From Haemonchus contortus (taxonomy: Eukaryota; Nematoda; Chromadorea; Rhabditida; Trichostrongylidae): DNA of 64,000 bases. Of this stretch, positions 22,401 to 33,760 are shown in pieces. The stretch covers positions 35,189,145-35,253,144 of the forward strand of contig LS997565.1 of the NCBI GenBank assembly GCA_000469685.2. The letters are read 5' to 3'. Each line of letters opens with the position of its first letter. Within the stretch, counting starts at the first letter, position 1. Made by a program: the position numbers and the translations under genes. The notes under the pieces were generated by a model, which worked only from the letters and a program-made list of their open reading frames with translations, ran no database searches and was not told where the DNA came from.

Positions 22401-25400
22401 GATAGTTCCGCCGCCGCTCTACGTGCTTTAGCCAAGTCCTTGCCTTCCTCTGTTTCACTCTTTGTCTTGTGATCCTTCACTTCCTCTGACTGCGCTGCCG
22501 ATAGTTCTGCTGCAGCTCTACGTGCTCTGGCCAAGTCCTTGCCTTCCTCTGTTTCACTCTTTGTCTTGCGATCCTTCACTTCCTCTGACTGCGCAGCCGA
22601 TAGTTCTGCTGCCGCTTTACGTGCTTTAGCCAGGTCCTTGCCTTCCTCTGTTTCACTCTTTGTCTTGCGATCCTTCACTTCCTCTGACTGCGCAGCCGAT
22701 AGTTCTGCTGCCGCTTTACGTGCTTTAGCCAGGTCCTTGCCTTCCTCTGTTTCACTCTTTGTCTTGCGATCCTTCACTTCCTCTGACTGCGCAGCCGATA
22801 GTTCTGCTGCCGCTTTACGTGCTTTAGCCAGGTCTTTGCCTTCCTCTGTTTCACTTGCTGTCTTGCGATCTTTTACTTCCTCTGACTGCGCAGCCGATAG
22901 TTCCGCCGCCGCTCTACGTGCTCTGGCCAAGTCCTTGCCTTCCTCTGTTTCACTCTTTGTCTTGCGATCTTTCACTTCCTCTGACTGCGCAGCCGATAGT
23001 TCCGCCGCCGCTCTACGTGCTTTAGCCAAGTCCTTGCCTTCCTCTGTTTCACTCTTTGTCTTGTGATCCTTCACTTCCTCTGACTGCGCTGCCGATAGTT
23101 CTGCTGCAGCTCTACGTGCTCTGGCCAAGTCCTCGCCTCCCTCTGTTTCACTCTTTGTCTTGCGATCCTTCACTTCCTCTGACTGCGCAGCCGATAGTTC
23201 TGCTGCCGCTTTACGTGCTTTAGCCAGGTCCTTGCCTTCCTCTGTTTCACTCTTTGTCTTGCGATCCTTCACTTCCTCTGACTGCGCAGCCGATAGTTCT
23301 GCTGCCGCTTTACGTGCTTTAGCCAGGTCCTTGCCTTCCTCTGTTTCACTCTTTGTCTTGCGATCCTTCACTTCCTCTGACTGCGCAGCCGATAGTTCTG
23401 CTGCCGCTTTACGTGCTTTAGCCAGGTCTTTGCCTTCCTCTGTTTCACTTGCTGTCTTGCGATCTTTTACTTCCTCTGACTGCGCTGCCGATAGTTCTGC
23501 TGCAGCTCTACGTGCTCTGGCCAAGTCCTTGCCTTCCTCTGTTTCACTCTTTGTCTTGCGATCCTTCACTTCCTCTGACTGCGCAGCCGATAGTTCTGCT
23601 GCCGCTCTACGTGCTCTGGCCAAGTCCTTGCCTTCCTCTGTTTCACTCTTTGTCTTGCGATCCTTCACTTCCTCTGACTGCGCAACCGATAGTTCTGCTG
23701 CCGCTCTACGTGCTCTGGCCAAGTCCTTGCCTTCCTCTGTTTCACTCTTAGTCTTGCGATCTTTCACTTCCTCTGACTGCGCAGCCGATAGTTCCGCCGC
23801 CGCTCTACGTGCTCTGGCCAAGTCCTTGCCTTCCTCTGTTTCACTCTTTGTCTTGCGATCTTTCACTTCCTCTGACTGCGCAGCCGATAGTTCCGCCGCC
23901 GCTCTACGTGCTTTAGCCAAGTCCTTGCCTTCCTCTGTTTCACTCTTTGTCTTGTGATCCTTCACTTCCTCTGACTGCGCTGCCGATAGTTCTGCTGCAG
24001 CTCTACGTGCTCTGGCCAAGTCCTTGCCTTCCTCTGTTTCACTCTTTGTCTTGCGATCCTTCACTTCCTCTGACTGCGCAGCCGATAGTTCTGCTGCCGC
24101 TTTACGTGCTTTAGCCAAGTTCTTGCCTTCCTCTGTTTCACTCGCTGTCTTCCGATCCTTCACTTCCTCTGACTGCGCAGCCGATAGTTCCGCTGACGCT
24201 CTACGTGCTTTAGCCAGGTCCTTGCCTTCCTCTGTTTCACTTGCTGTCTTGCGATCCTTTACTTCCTCTGACTGCGCAGCCGATAGTTCCGCTGCCGCTT
24301 TACGTGCTTTAGCCAAGTCCTTGCCTTCCTCTGTTTCACTTGCTGTCTTTCGATCTTTTATTTCCTCTGACTGGGCAGCCGATAGTTCCGCTGACGCTCT
24401 ACGTGCTTTCGCCAGATCCTTGCCTTCCTCTGTTTCACTCTTTGTCTTGCGATCCTTCACTTCCTCTGACTGCGCAGCCGATAGTTCTGCTGCAGCTCTA
24501 CGTGCTCTGGCCAAGTCCTTGCCTTCCTCTGTTTCACTCTTTGTCTTGCGATCCTTCACTTCCTCTGACTGCGCAGCCGATAGTTCCGCTGACGCTCTAC
24601 GTGCTTTAGCCAGGTCCTTGCCTTCCTCTGTTTCACTTGCTGTCTTGCGATCCTTTACTTCCTCTGACTGCGCAGCCGATAGTTCCGCTGACGCTCTACG
24701 TGCTTTCGCCAGATCCTTGCCTTCCTCTGTTTCGCTTGCTGTCTTTCGATCCTTCACTTCCTCTGACTGCGCAGCCGATAGTTCCGCTGACGCTCTACGT
24801 GCTTTCGCCAGATCCTTGCCTTCCTCTGTTTCGCTTGCTGTCTTTCGATCCTTCACTTCCTCTGACTGCGCAGCCGATAGTTCTGCTGCCGCTCTACGCG
24901 CTTTAGCCAAGTTCTTGCCTTCCTCTGTTTCACTCGCTGTCTTCCGATCCTTCACTTCCTCTGACTGCGCAGCCGATAGTTCCGCTGACGCTCTACGTGC
25001 TTTAGCCAGGTCCTTGCCTTCCTCTGTTTCACTTGCTGTCTTTCGATCCTTTACTTCCTCTGACTGCGCAGCCGATAGTTCCGCTGACGCTCTACGTGCT
25101 TTCGCCAGATCCTTGCCTTCCTCTGTTTCGCTTGCTGTCTTTCGATCCTTTACTTCCTCTGACTGCGCAGCCGATAGTTCCGCTGACGCTCTACGTGCTT
25201 TGGCCAGGTCTTTGCCTTCCTCTACTTCACCTATTGGCTTCGGATCCTTCACTTCCTCTGACATCGCAGCTGCCACCTCTGTTGCAACTAGTTCTCTTCC
25301 GTGAGGAGGCGATCCCTGCAAAAGCTCAAAGTTCAATCCTACCCGTTTCCTTTTTTTATGCTCGAAGGAAATTCATTGTTGAACTTAACTGATTTGTAAA

Positions 25401-27157
25401 AATTTGTTGATATATGATACTTACTTATAAACAAGTACTTTGAAAAAAAAACTTCTTTTGTGAAGAAACACTTATTACTATATTATCTAAATTTTTTCTA
25501 TAGAGCTCTATTTACAAATTTTGAATTTATCGAAGTACATTTATCAGGACGTTTCTTTCGAATTCATAGACAAGGTCGCCAAATCGCCAGTTTGGTCAGT
25601 TAGTTTTGATGAGGTGACCCAATCTTCTTTTGTAGACATTTTGCCATTATCCTTTAGGGTAGATGTGCTTTCAGGCCTATTTCGGCCTTTCGACAGAGTT
25701 GAAGTGAGGGAAGCGAATATTTTCTGGTCGTTCAAATGTGTACAATCCTACACAAAATCCCTCACAGTCATGATCCTTGACTCTTCTCTTTTCCTTGTAG
25801 ACGACTTCATTCTTTCGGTACCGCCATCGTCTCGCGTTGATGTATATCTCTGCAAGTACAGATACAATCCTTCTTTTGCTTCCAATTCTACAGATGTTTT
25901 AGTCCATTTGACGGGAGATTGAAATCTTCTTACTTGAGTAGCCAACAATTGCTCTTCTTTCGTGGTAGATCTCTTCTTTCGTTGTTCCTCATCAGATTCT
26001 TGTTTTGTTGCAGATTTCTGCTAAGAATATGTATTTAACTCTCCTCCTTTATTGTGGTTTTGTTTTTCCAGTTTGCACTATTGCCGTTACATAATGTTCA
26101 GGCTTAATTAGTGGGGAAACTTCTCTCACTCTCGCTGAAACTGATTCTTCTACATTCCCGCTGGGTGACTTTCTTCTTTCGACACCCCCTTCGTCTTGCA
26201 TTGTTATATGTTCCTGCGAAGATAATTACAATCTTTCTTTTTCTTATCTTCCTTAATTAATCTTTCTACTTACATGAGTAGCCTCCAATCGCTCTTCTTT
26301 CCTAGTAGACTTCTTCTTTCGTTCTTCTTCATCAGATTCCTGTACTGTTGCGGATTTCTTAAAAGATTCTCACATTTTTCTTTTCTCCATTTCTCTTTTG
26401 CTTTTGTGACTGCCGCTCTCGAACTCATTAACTAGGAGAAAACCTCTAACTTTCGCTATATCTGATTCTTCTGCTTTCCCGACGACTGATTTCCTTTTTT
26501 CGGCACCACCCTCGTCCTGCATTGTTATATATCTCTGCAAAAACAACTAAATTCTCTTTTTCTCCTTCCCTTGCTGCATTTACACTTTCTATTATTCTTC
26601 AGTACATTTTGAAGAAACGAGAAGTTTTCTCACGTGTGTGGTCTCTGATGTTTCTTCTTTCTTAATATACCTCTTCTTCCCTTCATCACCATCGGATTCT
26701 CGCACTGTTGCAGATTTCTTCAATTTTTCAGTTTTTCCTTTTATACTTTTGCTTTGGTATTTATGGTTTATACTATTGTACGCAGTCCAAATTTATTGAA
26801 TAAGAAATCATTCCTCACAGTCACTGTTCCCGATTCGTCTCCTTTCCTAGTGGACGACTTCCTACCTTCTGCACCATTTTCATCTTGCATTATTACATAC
26901 CTCTGCAAAAAGAATTGGACTAGCTCCCCTTCTTTTTCTGTTTCTGTGCATACTAAATTAATACTATCCCAGTATAGTGAACTAATTAACGAAATCCTTA
27001 CATTTGTCGTCTCTGTCCTCTCTTCTTTTCTGGTGGACCATTTCCTTCCTCCACTTGTATCGGAATCTTGCCTAAAATGCGTTCCATGAGGTTTCATGTG
27101 TTAACACTTGTGAAAGTGTGAATTTTGCTTTTTGATGGGTCACTGTTTGACTGACAT
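19424..27157 (-). CDS. Giant charged repeat protein gene
   Basis: The gene starts at 27,157 (MSVKQ, 14 bases, donor GTGACC; 72-base intron). It continues with exon 27,071-27,002 and then seven exons of exactly 84 bases, all phase 0: 26,902-26,819, 26,717-26,634, 26,534-26,451, 26,357-26,274, 26,213-26,130, 26,017-25,934 and 25,849-25,766. Each encodes one 28-residue repeat, alternating between a KSAT-QESDEE-RKK-STRKEE type and a RYITMQDEGG-ER-KS type. An exon from 25,723 could end the protein at a stop (25,544); otherwise the chain joins the giant exon starting at 25,315 (acceptor GAGCTTTTGCAG), with 53 copies of a 33-residue repeat followed by about five degenerate ones. The product is rich in Glu, Lys, Arg and Ala, predicted helical or disordered, with no signal peptide or membrane segment. 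Three one-base insertions at about 20,310, 20,395 and 20,505 break the frame but sum to three. Titin-like or cytoskeletal linkers are a loose analogy only. Confidence 0.7.
20012..25261 (-). repeat. 53 x 99-bp coding tandem array
   Basis: The array spans 5,250 bases. Removing the three extra T residues leaves 5,247, which is exactly 53 units of 99 bases. Each unit encodes 33 residues starting SEEVKDRKT and ending AAAELSAAQ. Variants change few positions: KTK/KTA, ARARRA/AKARKA, AAAELS/ASAELS. A higher-order period of 1,188 bases (12 units) is visible, since 20,878-21,660 recurs at 22,066-22,848, and a further shifted copy of six units sits at 23,133-23,450. Units at the C-terminal edge (19,560-20,011) are strongly diverged, as expected for an array that grows internally. 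Confidence 0.95.
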
Positions 27158-27169
27158 GGTCTGGTCGTA

Positions 27170-27690
27170 TTGTTAGGAACTGATAAGGAACCTTAGAGGG
27201 GAGGGCCGTAACAGTTTTTACGTCTTTGACACTAGTACTAAAAGTGGAATCCCATCATTTCGGTGCACAATATGGAATACGACGGATTATATGGTGCTTG
27301 CTTTGAAAAATGATTATAGTTGATGGCGGATGGCGGACCATAGAGGGCGAGAGCCGTTGAGTTGAGCCTGATACCCTCGACAATGGAACTCTGGCACTCT
27401 GGTGTAGGTGGCGGCTCATGCTTATTACAACAGATACAGGCTAATACGGACCTATGGAAGACGAGAGGCGATTGGTCTGTGATGTCTACAATAAAACTAG
27501 TAGCACCAGTAATCAGAGAATTCCGAAACTGCCGAAAAAAAACAACGATTATGGTGACGACGGAAGATATTAGAAGAGCGAGCAAGAGTGGGCTAGTGGA
27601 TTGTCCTTGCACTAGGTGGCCGACCGCCTCAAACGTTGTACATGTAAGTGCTGGTAAGCTATGGCATATAAGCCATTAAGAAGGCGAGGG
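27170..27690. repeat. Minisatellite-like repeat units
   Basis: Units with CTGATAAGG, a purine-rich GGCGAGAGCC(G) block following CATAGA, and a similar TATGGAAGACGAGAGGCG block about 120 bases further on resemble the minus strand of 41.2-41.6 kb. The first unit begins only 15-20 bases upstream of the proposed start codon of the repeat-protein gene. No coding exon was recognised here. Confidence 0.5.
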
Positions 27691-27790
27691 CGAGCGGGGT
27701 TTCACTAGTGTAAGTGATAGAGCACAGTGCTCGGAAAGCGCAAGTACTGGTTCGAGTCCCGTCCGAGACTGACGTTTTGTCCATGTCAAC
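27690..27790 (+). mobile_element. tRNA-derived SINE or tRNA relic
   Basis: AAGTGATAGAGCACAGTGCT resembles a pol III A box region and GGTTCGAGTCC is a perfect B box about 30 bases downstream. No acceptor-stem pairing or intact cloverleaf could be drawn, so a tRNA-derived repeat is more likely than a functional tRNA gene. Confidence 0.5.
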
Positions 27791-28664
27791 CTTGTTAGAC
27801 ATTCGCAACGCATACTGCGGCGATAAAACAGCAGATAACAAAACGTCGAGTCAAAATTAAATGTAACAGAATTCCGGGCTGTTCGGAGACTGGCGGAAAA
27901 GTGTATTATTATCCTACTATCCATTACGGATGTAGTCTGAGGTGCGCACTTCAATGCAAAAAGCAGTTGACGAAATTCACTCAATCCCGTGAGCCTTCTA
28001 AGGAACACCGCTACGTTTCCGCACACTACATAAAGAGCTTCATTGCACAACCGTTCTAAGAGACATCAAGAAGTTCGAGAAAGCCAACAGGTAACAGGTA
28101 TAAGACTTGCCAATGCGTCTTTGCTCAAATTTTTTCGAATGCTCGAAGTACTTCATGAGATCTAACTCCCTCCAACAAGAGGAAATACAAGCAAGAAAAG
28201 CATTCTGCCAAATATTCCATCAGTGCTGAAGCGGACTTGTATTTAGGTTGTCTTTTGAAGTCTGTTTCAGATTTCGTCGACACCAGAAAAAATACCCGTC
28301 TTCTATGAACGTGACCATGACAGACATTACTAGTAGTAGGAGTTGATAGAAACGAACTCGATGATTCCGAAATGAACCTTTTCTAGAATGGGCACGACGT
28401 GCCTGTATTTATCATAAAATTGGGGGAATTAGCCAGTCTACCACTACCATAGGGCGGGTGTTCACCACTGAAGCAGCCCATGCTTCACTACATTCCGAAT
28501 AGGGCGCACAAATCAGATTAGAGCTTGATGTATCAATTTTAGCTCCCAGATTGATTTGCGTTCGAGACTCCATCGACTACCTGACCTTCCACACAGTTCC
28601 CGAGAATCTTCATAAGCATTTCCCTCTTGAATGGTTTGAATTTTGAAAAGCGAAATCATCACTA

Positions 28665-29907
28665 TTAGGTTGATGCATAAGTTTTTCCCGTGTTTGATCC
28701 TTCCGTATTTCGTTTGCGTGGATGCTGGTACTCCGTCATCATGTGTGCGTGAACTGTGTATGATACTCTTTCATTATACTAGCTATCACTCACCCATCCT
28801 TTATATGCAGACGACAATGTAGCACAATTACAACTGTGACAGAATGTACATGCGCTACAGCCTGGTACTGCTTCACGATTTCGGCTGGAATGCAAAGGAA
28901 GCCCATAACAAGCTGCTGGATACATACAGCGGGGACGTCATCTCGTACCGCCCATGCAAGTCTTGAATCGCAGAATTCAAGAGATGGGACATTTCTCTCG
29001 AATATGCTCCGAGTTCGGATCGCCCGATGGATTTGAACTTGGAAGTACTACGTTCCACCGTGGAGGAGGACTCGCAGCTAACCACCGAGGAAATGGCGTC
29101 CATGCTCGGCTATAATCAATCGACGATTGTAAGTGGACTGGTAACAAAGCGAAGGTTGCAAAGCGTAGTCGATTGGTCTCGCATGTACTGTCCGCTTATG
29201 ACCTCTTGAGGAGGTTAGCCACCTGCACTTCTTTCCTTACTTTCCAGAGGGAGCTCCACTTTCTGAACTCGGTGTTCACTGGGAATGAGGAAAGTGTCCA
29301 TTCCTGTAATCTTGTGAGAAAACGGCAGTGGGTCGACAGAGGAGAACATCTAGAAGCCATTCCAAATACCGACCTTCACCTCAAGAAAGTGCTCCTGTCC
29401 TGTTGGTGGTCCAGAAAAGGCATGGAACATGGAAGCTACTGGGAAAGGTAGAAACGATCAATGCTTACACATACGTTATCCAGCAGCGGAAATAGAAAGA
29501 TTATGTCGACCGTACTCGTGTATGAATGCGGAAATCTACTTCCACCATGGCAACGCCAGACCTCACACCGCAAAGGCGACCCAAGCCGGGCTGAAGTGGT
29601 ACGGATGACTGATTGTCGCCCAGCCCCCCTCTCCCCTACGGCACTGATTTCGCTTCTTTCGTTCGACGACTGGCTGTTCAGCCACCTGGCCGCTTTCTGG
29701 ACGGAAGAACTTTGAAAGAGAAGTCGATGTCAGAAAGGCACTCGACGAATTCTTCAAGTCCCAGCCACCGTCCTTTTCGAAGGAAGGAAACTACAAGGTC
29801 TCCCTGCGTCGAGCAAATGGTGATGAGGCATACCTCTAATCTTCAAGTTGTTTCGCTATTGAGATATTTACAAAAAAGTCGGGGAAAGAATTTTTGCATC
29901 AACCTAA
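28665..29907 (+). mobile_element. mariner-like transposon, decayed
   Basis: Terminal inverted repeats are present at both ends: TTAGGTTGATGCATAAGTTT at 28,665 and, on the minus strand, TTAGGTTGATGCAAAAATTC ending at 29,907. The length of 1,243 bases is normal for mariner. TA precedes the left end, but the right flank reads CA, so the target duplication has decayed. No host gene lies within the element. Confidence 0.9.
28830..29830 (+). pseudogene. mariner transposase pseudogene
   Basis: Fragments in several frames follow the order of a mariner transposase: EEDSQLTTEEMASMLGYNQS with TIVSGLVTK (helix-turn-helix region, 29,065-29,145), WVDRGEHLEAIPNTDLHLKK with VLLSCWWSRKG (29,328-29,420), a GNARPHTAKATQ-like block near 29,545-29,580, and a TLKEKSMSERH-like tail. 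The block expected to hold a catalytic Asp reads TGNEESV, with Asn at that place, and frameshifts and stops are frequent. The enzyme is not functional. Confidence 0.88.
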
Positions 29908-30589
29908 CACATCAGTTTGTTTAATTTTCGGTAGTACTACATAGGAGTGAAGAGGGCATGCATTGCTATAAAGTGGTGGATCTAAATATGCGATTCATGA
30001 AAGCTTTGCTTTATTTTTTCGTTGAAATCTTCACCTTGTTCGTTCAAAATTTAAAAGCCCCGTGGTTTAGCGTTTCTGGACTGACAATAAGAAACGAAAG
30101 TTTTCGTACCCACGTGGAACAACTAGGGGTAAACACTTCCAGCAGGGTTGAAACACTGCAGTATAGCGGCTTTCAATACACGGAAACTGTGATGGGAGCC
30201 TTATTAATGTTTGAAGCCTAATTCAGGAACCAGCCTGCAGCACTTAGTTGAAATTTTAAAAACTCAGGACGGTTAATGATTCAGTAGGTGCTGCTGTGTT
30301 GTATGAAAATTCGAGCTTCCAAAGTAATGTTTTCCTGCTCCCAAACTTAGAGCGACTATTTAAAAAATGGTGATTCATTTTACTTTGATTTTTTTCGTCC
30401 TTTGCGACAGTTTGCGAATGTCTACACAGCCAATGCCTTCGGCTATCATTCTATGGACCCTGCACCAAGTAAGTAAGTAAGTAAAACAAGGTAGTTCGAG
30501 AATTCTCTTTGAAACTCAGTGAAATTAATGAATGATAAATCCAGGTATCAGAAATTAGGAAAGGATATGTAAAATTGGTCACACTCACG

Positions 30590-30990
30590 GCTTCTCAGGT
30601 CTAGGAGAGCCAGTGCTCTTCCTCAGTGTATCAATCTCTCTCTCGTTGAAAATCCGACTTTCTTGCTTATTCTGGAGTATTATAGTTTAAGCATAACTAT
30701 ACTCATAATCGAGAGAAAGTTTTCCATCACTAAATTCTGCATCGAATTTTTAGGCAATCTCAAGGGCTTAGGAACCCAAAAGCAGGAGTTACGAAAACGC
30801 TAGCAATCACAAGCTTTCTTGATGGTGAGCTCGCAGAGTTGAGGACAAAGACCTAATGTTTCTTCATGGTGAAATGGTTTCTTTTCCCATCGCACTCTTT
30901 TGATTTTGAAGCGAGAGGTGATGAGAGGCCTTCAGTTCCATGAGTCAATCTGGACGGATATCAGAGCTTGCAGCGAGTGCGTTTCATACG
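30590..30990. repeat. Dispersed repeat, uninterrupted copy
   Basis: This copy matches in order the two flanks of the interrupted copy at 3,865-4,005 and 5,830-6,080. It lacks the ~1.7-kb palindromic insertion and so acts as an empty-site comparison. It may be an old transposon fragment; no coding capacity was seen. Confidence 0.6.
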
Positions 30991-31179
30991 GAAGCGATTA
31001 ATTCTTGATAGCCCGAAAAAAGCATCATGAACAACATGACCAATTTGAACACAAATTTCACCCTTTTGTTGTTATGAAGAGGTGAGGCAAATTCTAGCGA
31101 ACCTTAGAGGCTGAAGTATTGACCCGTTGAAAAGCAGCATTTTTTATAGCAGTTGGCTGCATTGTAAACAAATTTTCAT

Positions 31180-32892
31180 TTAATTGTCAACAACCAAACC
31201 AACCACTCTTTGAAGCAAATCCTTGATTCTATCAACCAATCTGCAAGGCTCGACAAACAGAAGCAGAGCAAGTAGTAGCTTCAAGTCGTAGTACAGCGGC
31301 ATTTTTTCAAGGGATTTATCACAAACAGTGAGAAGTCCGAACAGTGACCTGGAACGGAACAGTTTTCACTGTCACTCATCTGCCTTCATTGCCTTTTATG
31401 TTTGGGTTGAAGAATAATGTGATTTCTATAGATGCTCGTGCAAAAGGAATCGAGAAAATGAGTGGTTGACTGGAAATCCATGACTCATATTCTCTTGGAA
31501 GTAGAACGTTCAAACTCGTAGGGAGAACAGGCGCGAGGGTGGAAACGCAAATAGTAGATGATAGGGCTGAACTGCTTCCTCTTTGATAAATGTGCGCAGA
31601 AATTCTTCTCTTTGACCCTAAGCATTCGAATCCGGGAGGGCCACAGGCGACGGGAGGAAAACATGATGGTATGCGGCAGGACTAAAGGCGAAGCGTGCGC
31701 AATATGAGCATGATTCGAATGAAATCACGCACTCGAATTGGATTGAGTGAGGAGTGAGTGGTGTTACTCGAACACAAATGATTTGGGAACGATACGGAGA
31801 GGCGCTCACGAGTTGTGTTAGAGCGTGGGTGTGTGTCTTTGGTTCACAATTCATAACTCTTGTTTCCTTGTATCAGAGCGTCTCCACTCGGAAGGAATTC
31901 AGGCGGCAGACCAAGTTAATCACGACAAAGAGCAGGGTCTGGCGTTGGTATGCGATCGGACTGGTCATATGTATTTAAGGGGGGGCATTATACTTTATTA
32001 TTAGCGTGATCTCAGGCCGCGTTTAATAAAGGATTCCTTAAGAGAGGTGGAGCACCAATCATGAGAAAGTGAATGTAATAGACTTTCATTCTTGATTTTC
32101 ATTTGAAAGAGACCCGAAAAAATAGCAACTCATCCTGACCAGTAAACTATCATGTCGTCTCTCGGAGCACATTCTTCAGGATATCCAAAAGTAAATATGA
32201 GTGGCATAACGATAAGGATTGAGTTACAGCAGACTCTTGCATGTTTTGTGGCTGCACATATCAGTCCAACAGTGCCTGCTATTATCATAGCAAGCTGAAA
32301 AAAGTTTCAAGTACGGACGGTCAAAAGTATCAGTGAGTACGGAACTATGGCCCATTTCAAAGTGGCCTTATGAATGCCAAAAACGGGGTGAAAATGATTT
32401 TGTCAGAAACTGCCGTTTTAACCCACTAAGCGTTGTTTGTTTCATTTATGGCGTCTACTGTTCGCACAGTAGAAGGCGCCAGTGGGCTGCGCATTGAAAA
32501 TAAAGTGAACGGTAGCCTTAAAAGTGCCACATGTTGAAAAATGTTGCAATGTGCGGGGAAGTTTCATGTGTGCTCTCCACGGGTGGGCTGCTGGCAGCAA
32601 TGGATGGTGTGGTGGACAGCGATGTGGACTTCGAGTTGGAAAGACTAGGCTGGGTTGATTGTTCGGATCCCCGGAGGTTCCTCATATAAACAAGAAAATC
32701 GTTCCTACCATCTTCCATATTCTCGCCATTACAACATAATCGGATTAGCTTAACATTTCATTCACTAATATCACTTACTGTATCTTTGTCGATCTGTGCT
32801 TTCTTCGATGCATGATCCATCCATCGCGCCGTCCACCATTTCTGAAAATTTGCTGAGAATTGATTTCCCATTAATGATGGTTGTTCTGCGAA
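31180..32892 (-). CDS. REEP/TB2/DP1 family protein (divergent), 5' incomplete
   Basis: Three minus-strand exons join in phase: 32,892-32,779 (38 codons, starts FAEQPSLMGNQFSANFQKWW, acceptor CTTCTTGCAG, donor ACA|GTAAGT), 32,294-32,140 (51 codons plus 2 bases, acceptor TTTTTTCAG) and 31,348-31,180 (stop TAA). Exon 2 gives a hydrophobic helix (LAMIIAGTVGLICAA), then ILIVMPLIFTFGYP and DDMIVYW; the split codon rebuilds the Trp, followed by SLFGLLTVCD. The pattern YP, a gap, DD and YW followed by a hydrophobic hairpin and MPLYYDLKLLLALLLF is the hallmark of REEP/Yop1 proteins, which wedge into endoplasmic-reticulum membrane and curve it. The last exon ends with an amphipathic helix (LVDRIKDLLQRVVGLVV), also typical. 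Usual family landmarks such as YPAY are changed to YPEE, so it is a divergent member. The start codon was not found upstream of 32,892. Confidence 0.72.
31490..31720 (+). repeat. Decayed ~144-bp family units
   Basis: GTAGAACGTTCAAACTCGTA, TTGACCCTAAGCATTCGAAT and GGCAGGACTAAAGGCGAAG match the order of landmarks in the plus-strand array at 62.3-62.8 kb. There is no adjoining microsatellite here. Confidence 0.6.
32518..32727 (-). CDS. Possible alternative exon, Ser/Thr-rich tail
   Basis: Inside the first recognised intron of the REEP-like gene, a minus-strand segment after GGCGAG opens with NMEDGRNDFLVYMRNLRG, continues Ser/Thr/Pro-rich and stops after FFNMWHF. Its phase fits the preceding donor, so a transcript using it would end before the membrane domain. 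The acceptor is weak and there is no AATAAA, so it may be chance. Confidence 0.3.
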   Translation of the reverse strand, partial: GENMEDGRNDFLVYMRNLRGSEQSTQPSLSNSKSTSLSTTPSIAASSPPVESTHETSPHIATFFNMWHF

Positions 32893-33259
32893 CTGCAAGA
32901 AGATTGCAATATTAGCGCCTGTCCTCAACTTGTCAGCGCCAGTCTTTAATGAGCAGTACGAATCAAAGTTTTCAACAATAGATAGAGGAAGCTAAAAGGT
33001 TTTGCCTCAGGGGGATAGAAAAAGACAATTCGTAGAAGCAACTATTTAAACCAGATTGCAAATTCCGCTAGAGATAAACAACAATACTGTGTTTGCAATT
33101 GGAAATCCCAGTCAGATTATTCCTATTCCACTTTCGCGTAGCTCTGCATCATCAAAAGGCTGGTTCTGTGTAGAACAATCAGTCACTGGTTAGCAATATC
33201 AATGTACGCTCCACAAACAGGGCTCCACGAATGCCAAGAGAAAGGTTCTATCCGAGCCA

Positions 33260-33760
33260 TGATGAGCCATGAAGAGAGAGGGGCAAGCCCAGGAACCACG
33301 AAGAGGAGAGGATTCTCGACTTGTCCACAGCCGACGACCTAACAGTCCGCACCACGTTCCCCGGGAAGGAAACGCTGAAAATCACAGCAGTAAAGGTAAA
33401 CATGCTGAGGTGTATCATGAGCTCTTGGTGGAAGCTGCACCGAGCAAAAAAAAGGATTTAAGCGTTGTAATCTGATCTCTCGAGGTCTCGAAAAACCAAT
33501 CTAGAAGATGAAGAGTAACGTTGTGAAGGTTGTCCCGTATTGTGCGAGGGACACGCTGGGGCAGAACTCTAATTGATCCCTAGGAGACAAGGAATCATGC
33601 TTTCGAAAAAATCATTTCCAGCAGAATCTGAGGCAGAAGAAAGCAGCTTACAAGTGCTAGCAAAGAATGCGAACTGTGAGAGACGCTGCCTACAGACGTT
33701 GCAAGAACCTCGCCAAAGCTATCGTAGCGTGAACAAATAATACGGACCCACACGAAAGCT
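33260..33760 (+). pseudogene. LINE endonuclease-region relic
   Basis: A frame near 33,310-33,400 reads ILDLSTADDLTVRTTF, resembling the endonuclease-domain block of RTE/CR1-type LINEs. Further on, KKAAYKC and RDAAYRRCKNLAKA resemble the linker before the reverse transcriptase. Stops and shifts are frequent and no reverse transcriptase follows. Weak similarity, judged by pattern only. Confidence 0.45.

Noticed and set aside
20955..25304. Long plus-strand open frames across the tandem array (for example 24,024-25,304)
   Set aside because: They are antisense shadows of the minus-strand 99-base coding units; a period divisible by three with few stop-forming codons keeps the other strand open too.
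27690..27790. Functional tRNA gene
   Set aside because: A- and B-box-like sequences are present, but no acceptor stem or complete cloverleaf could be drawn.
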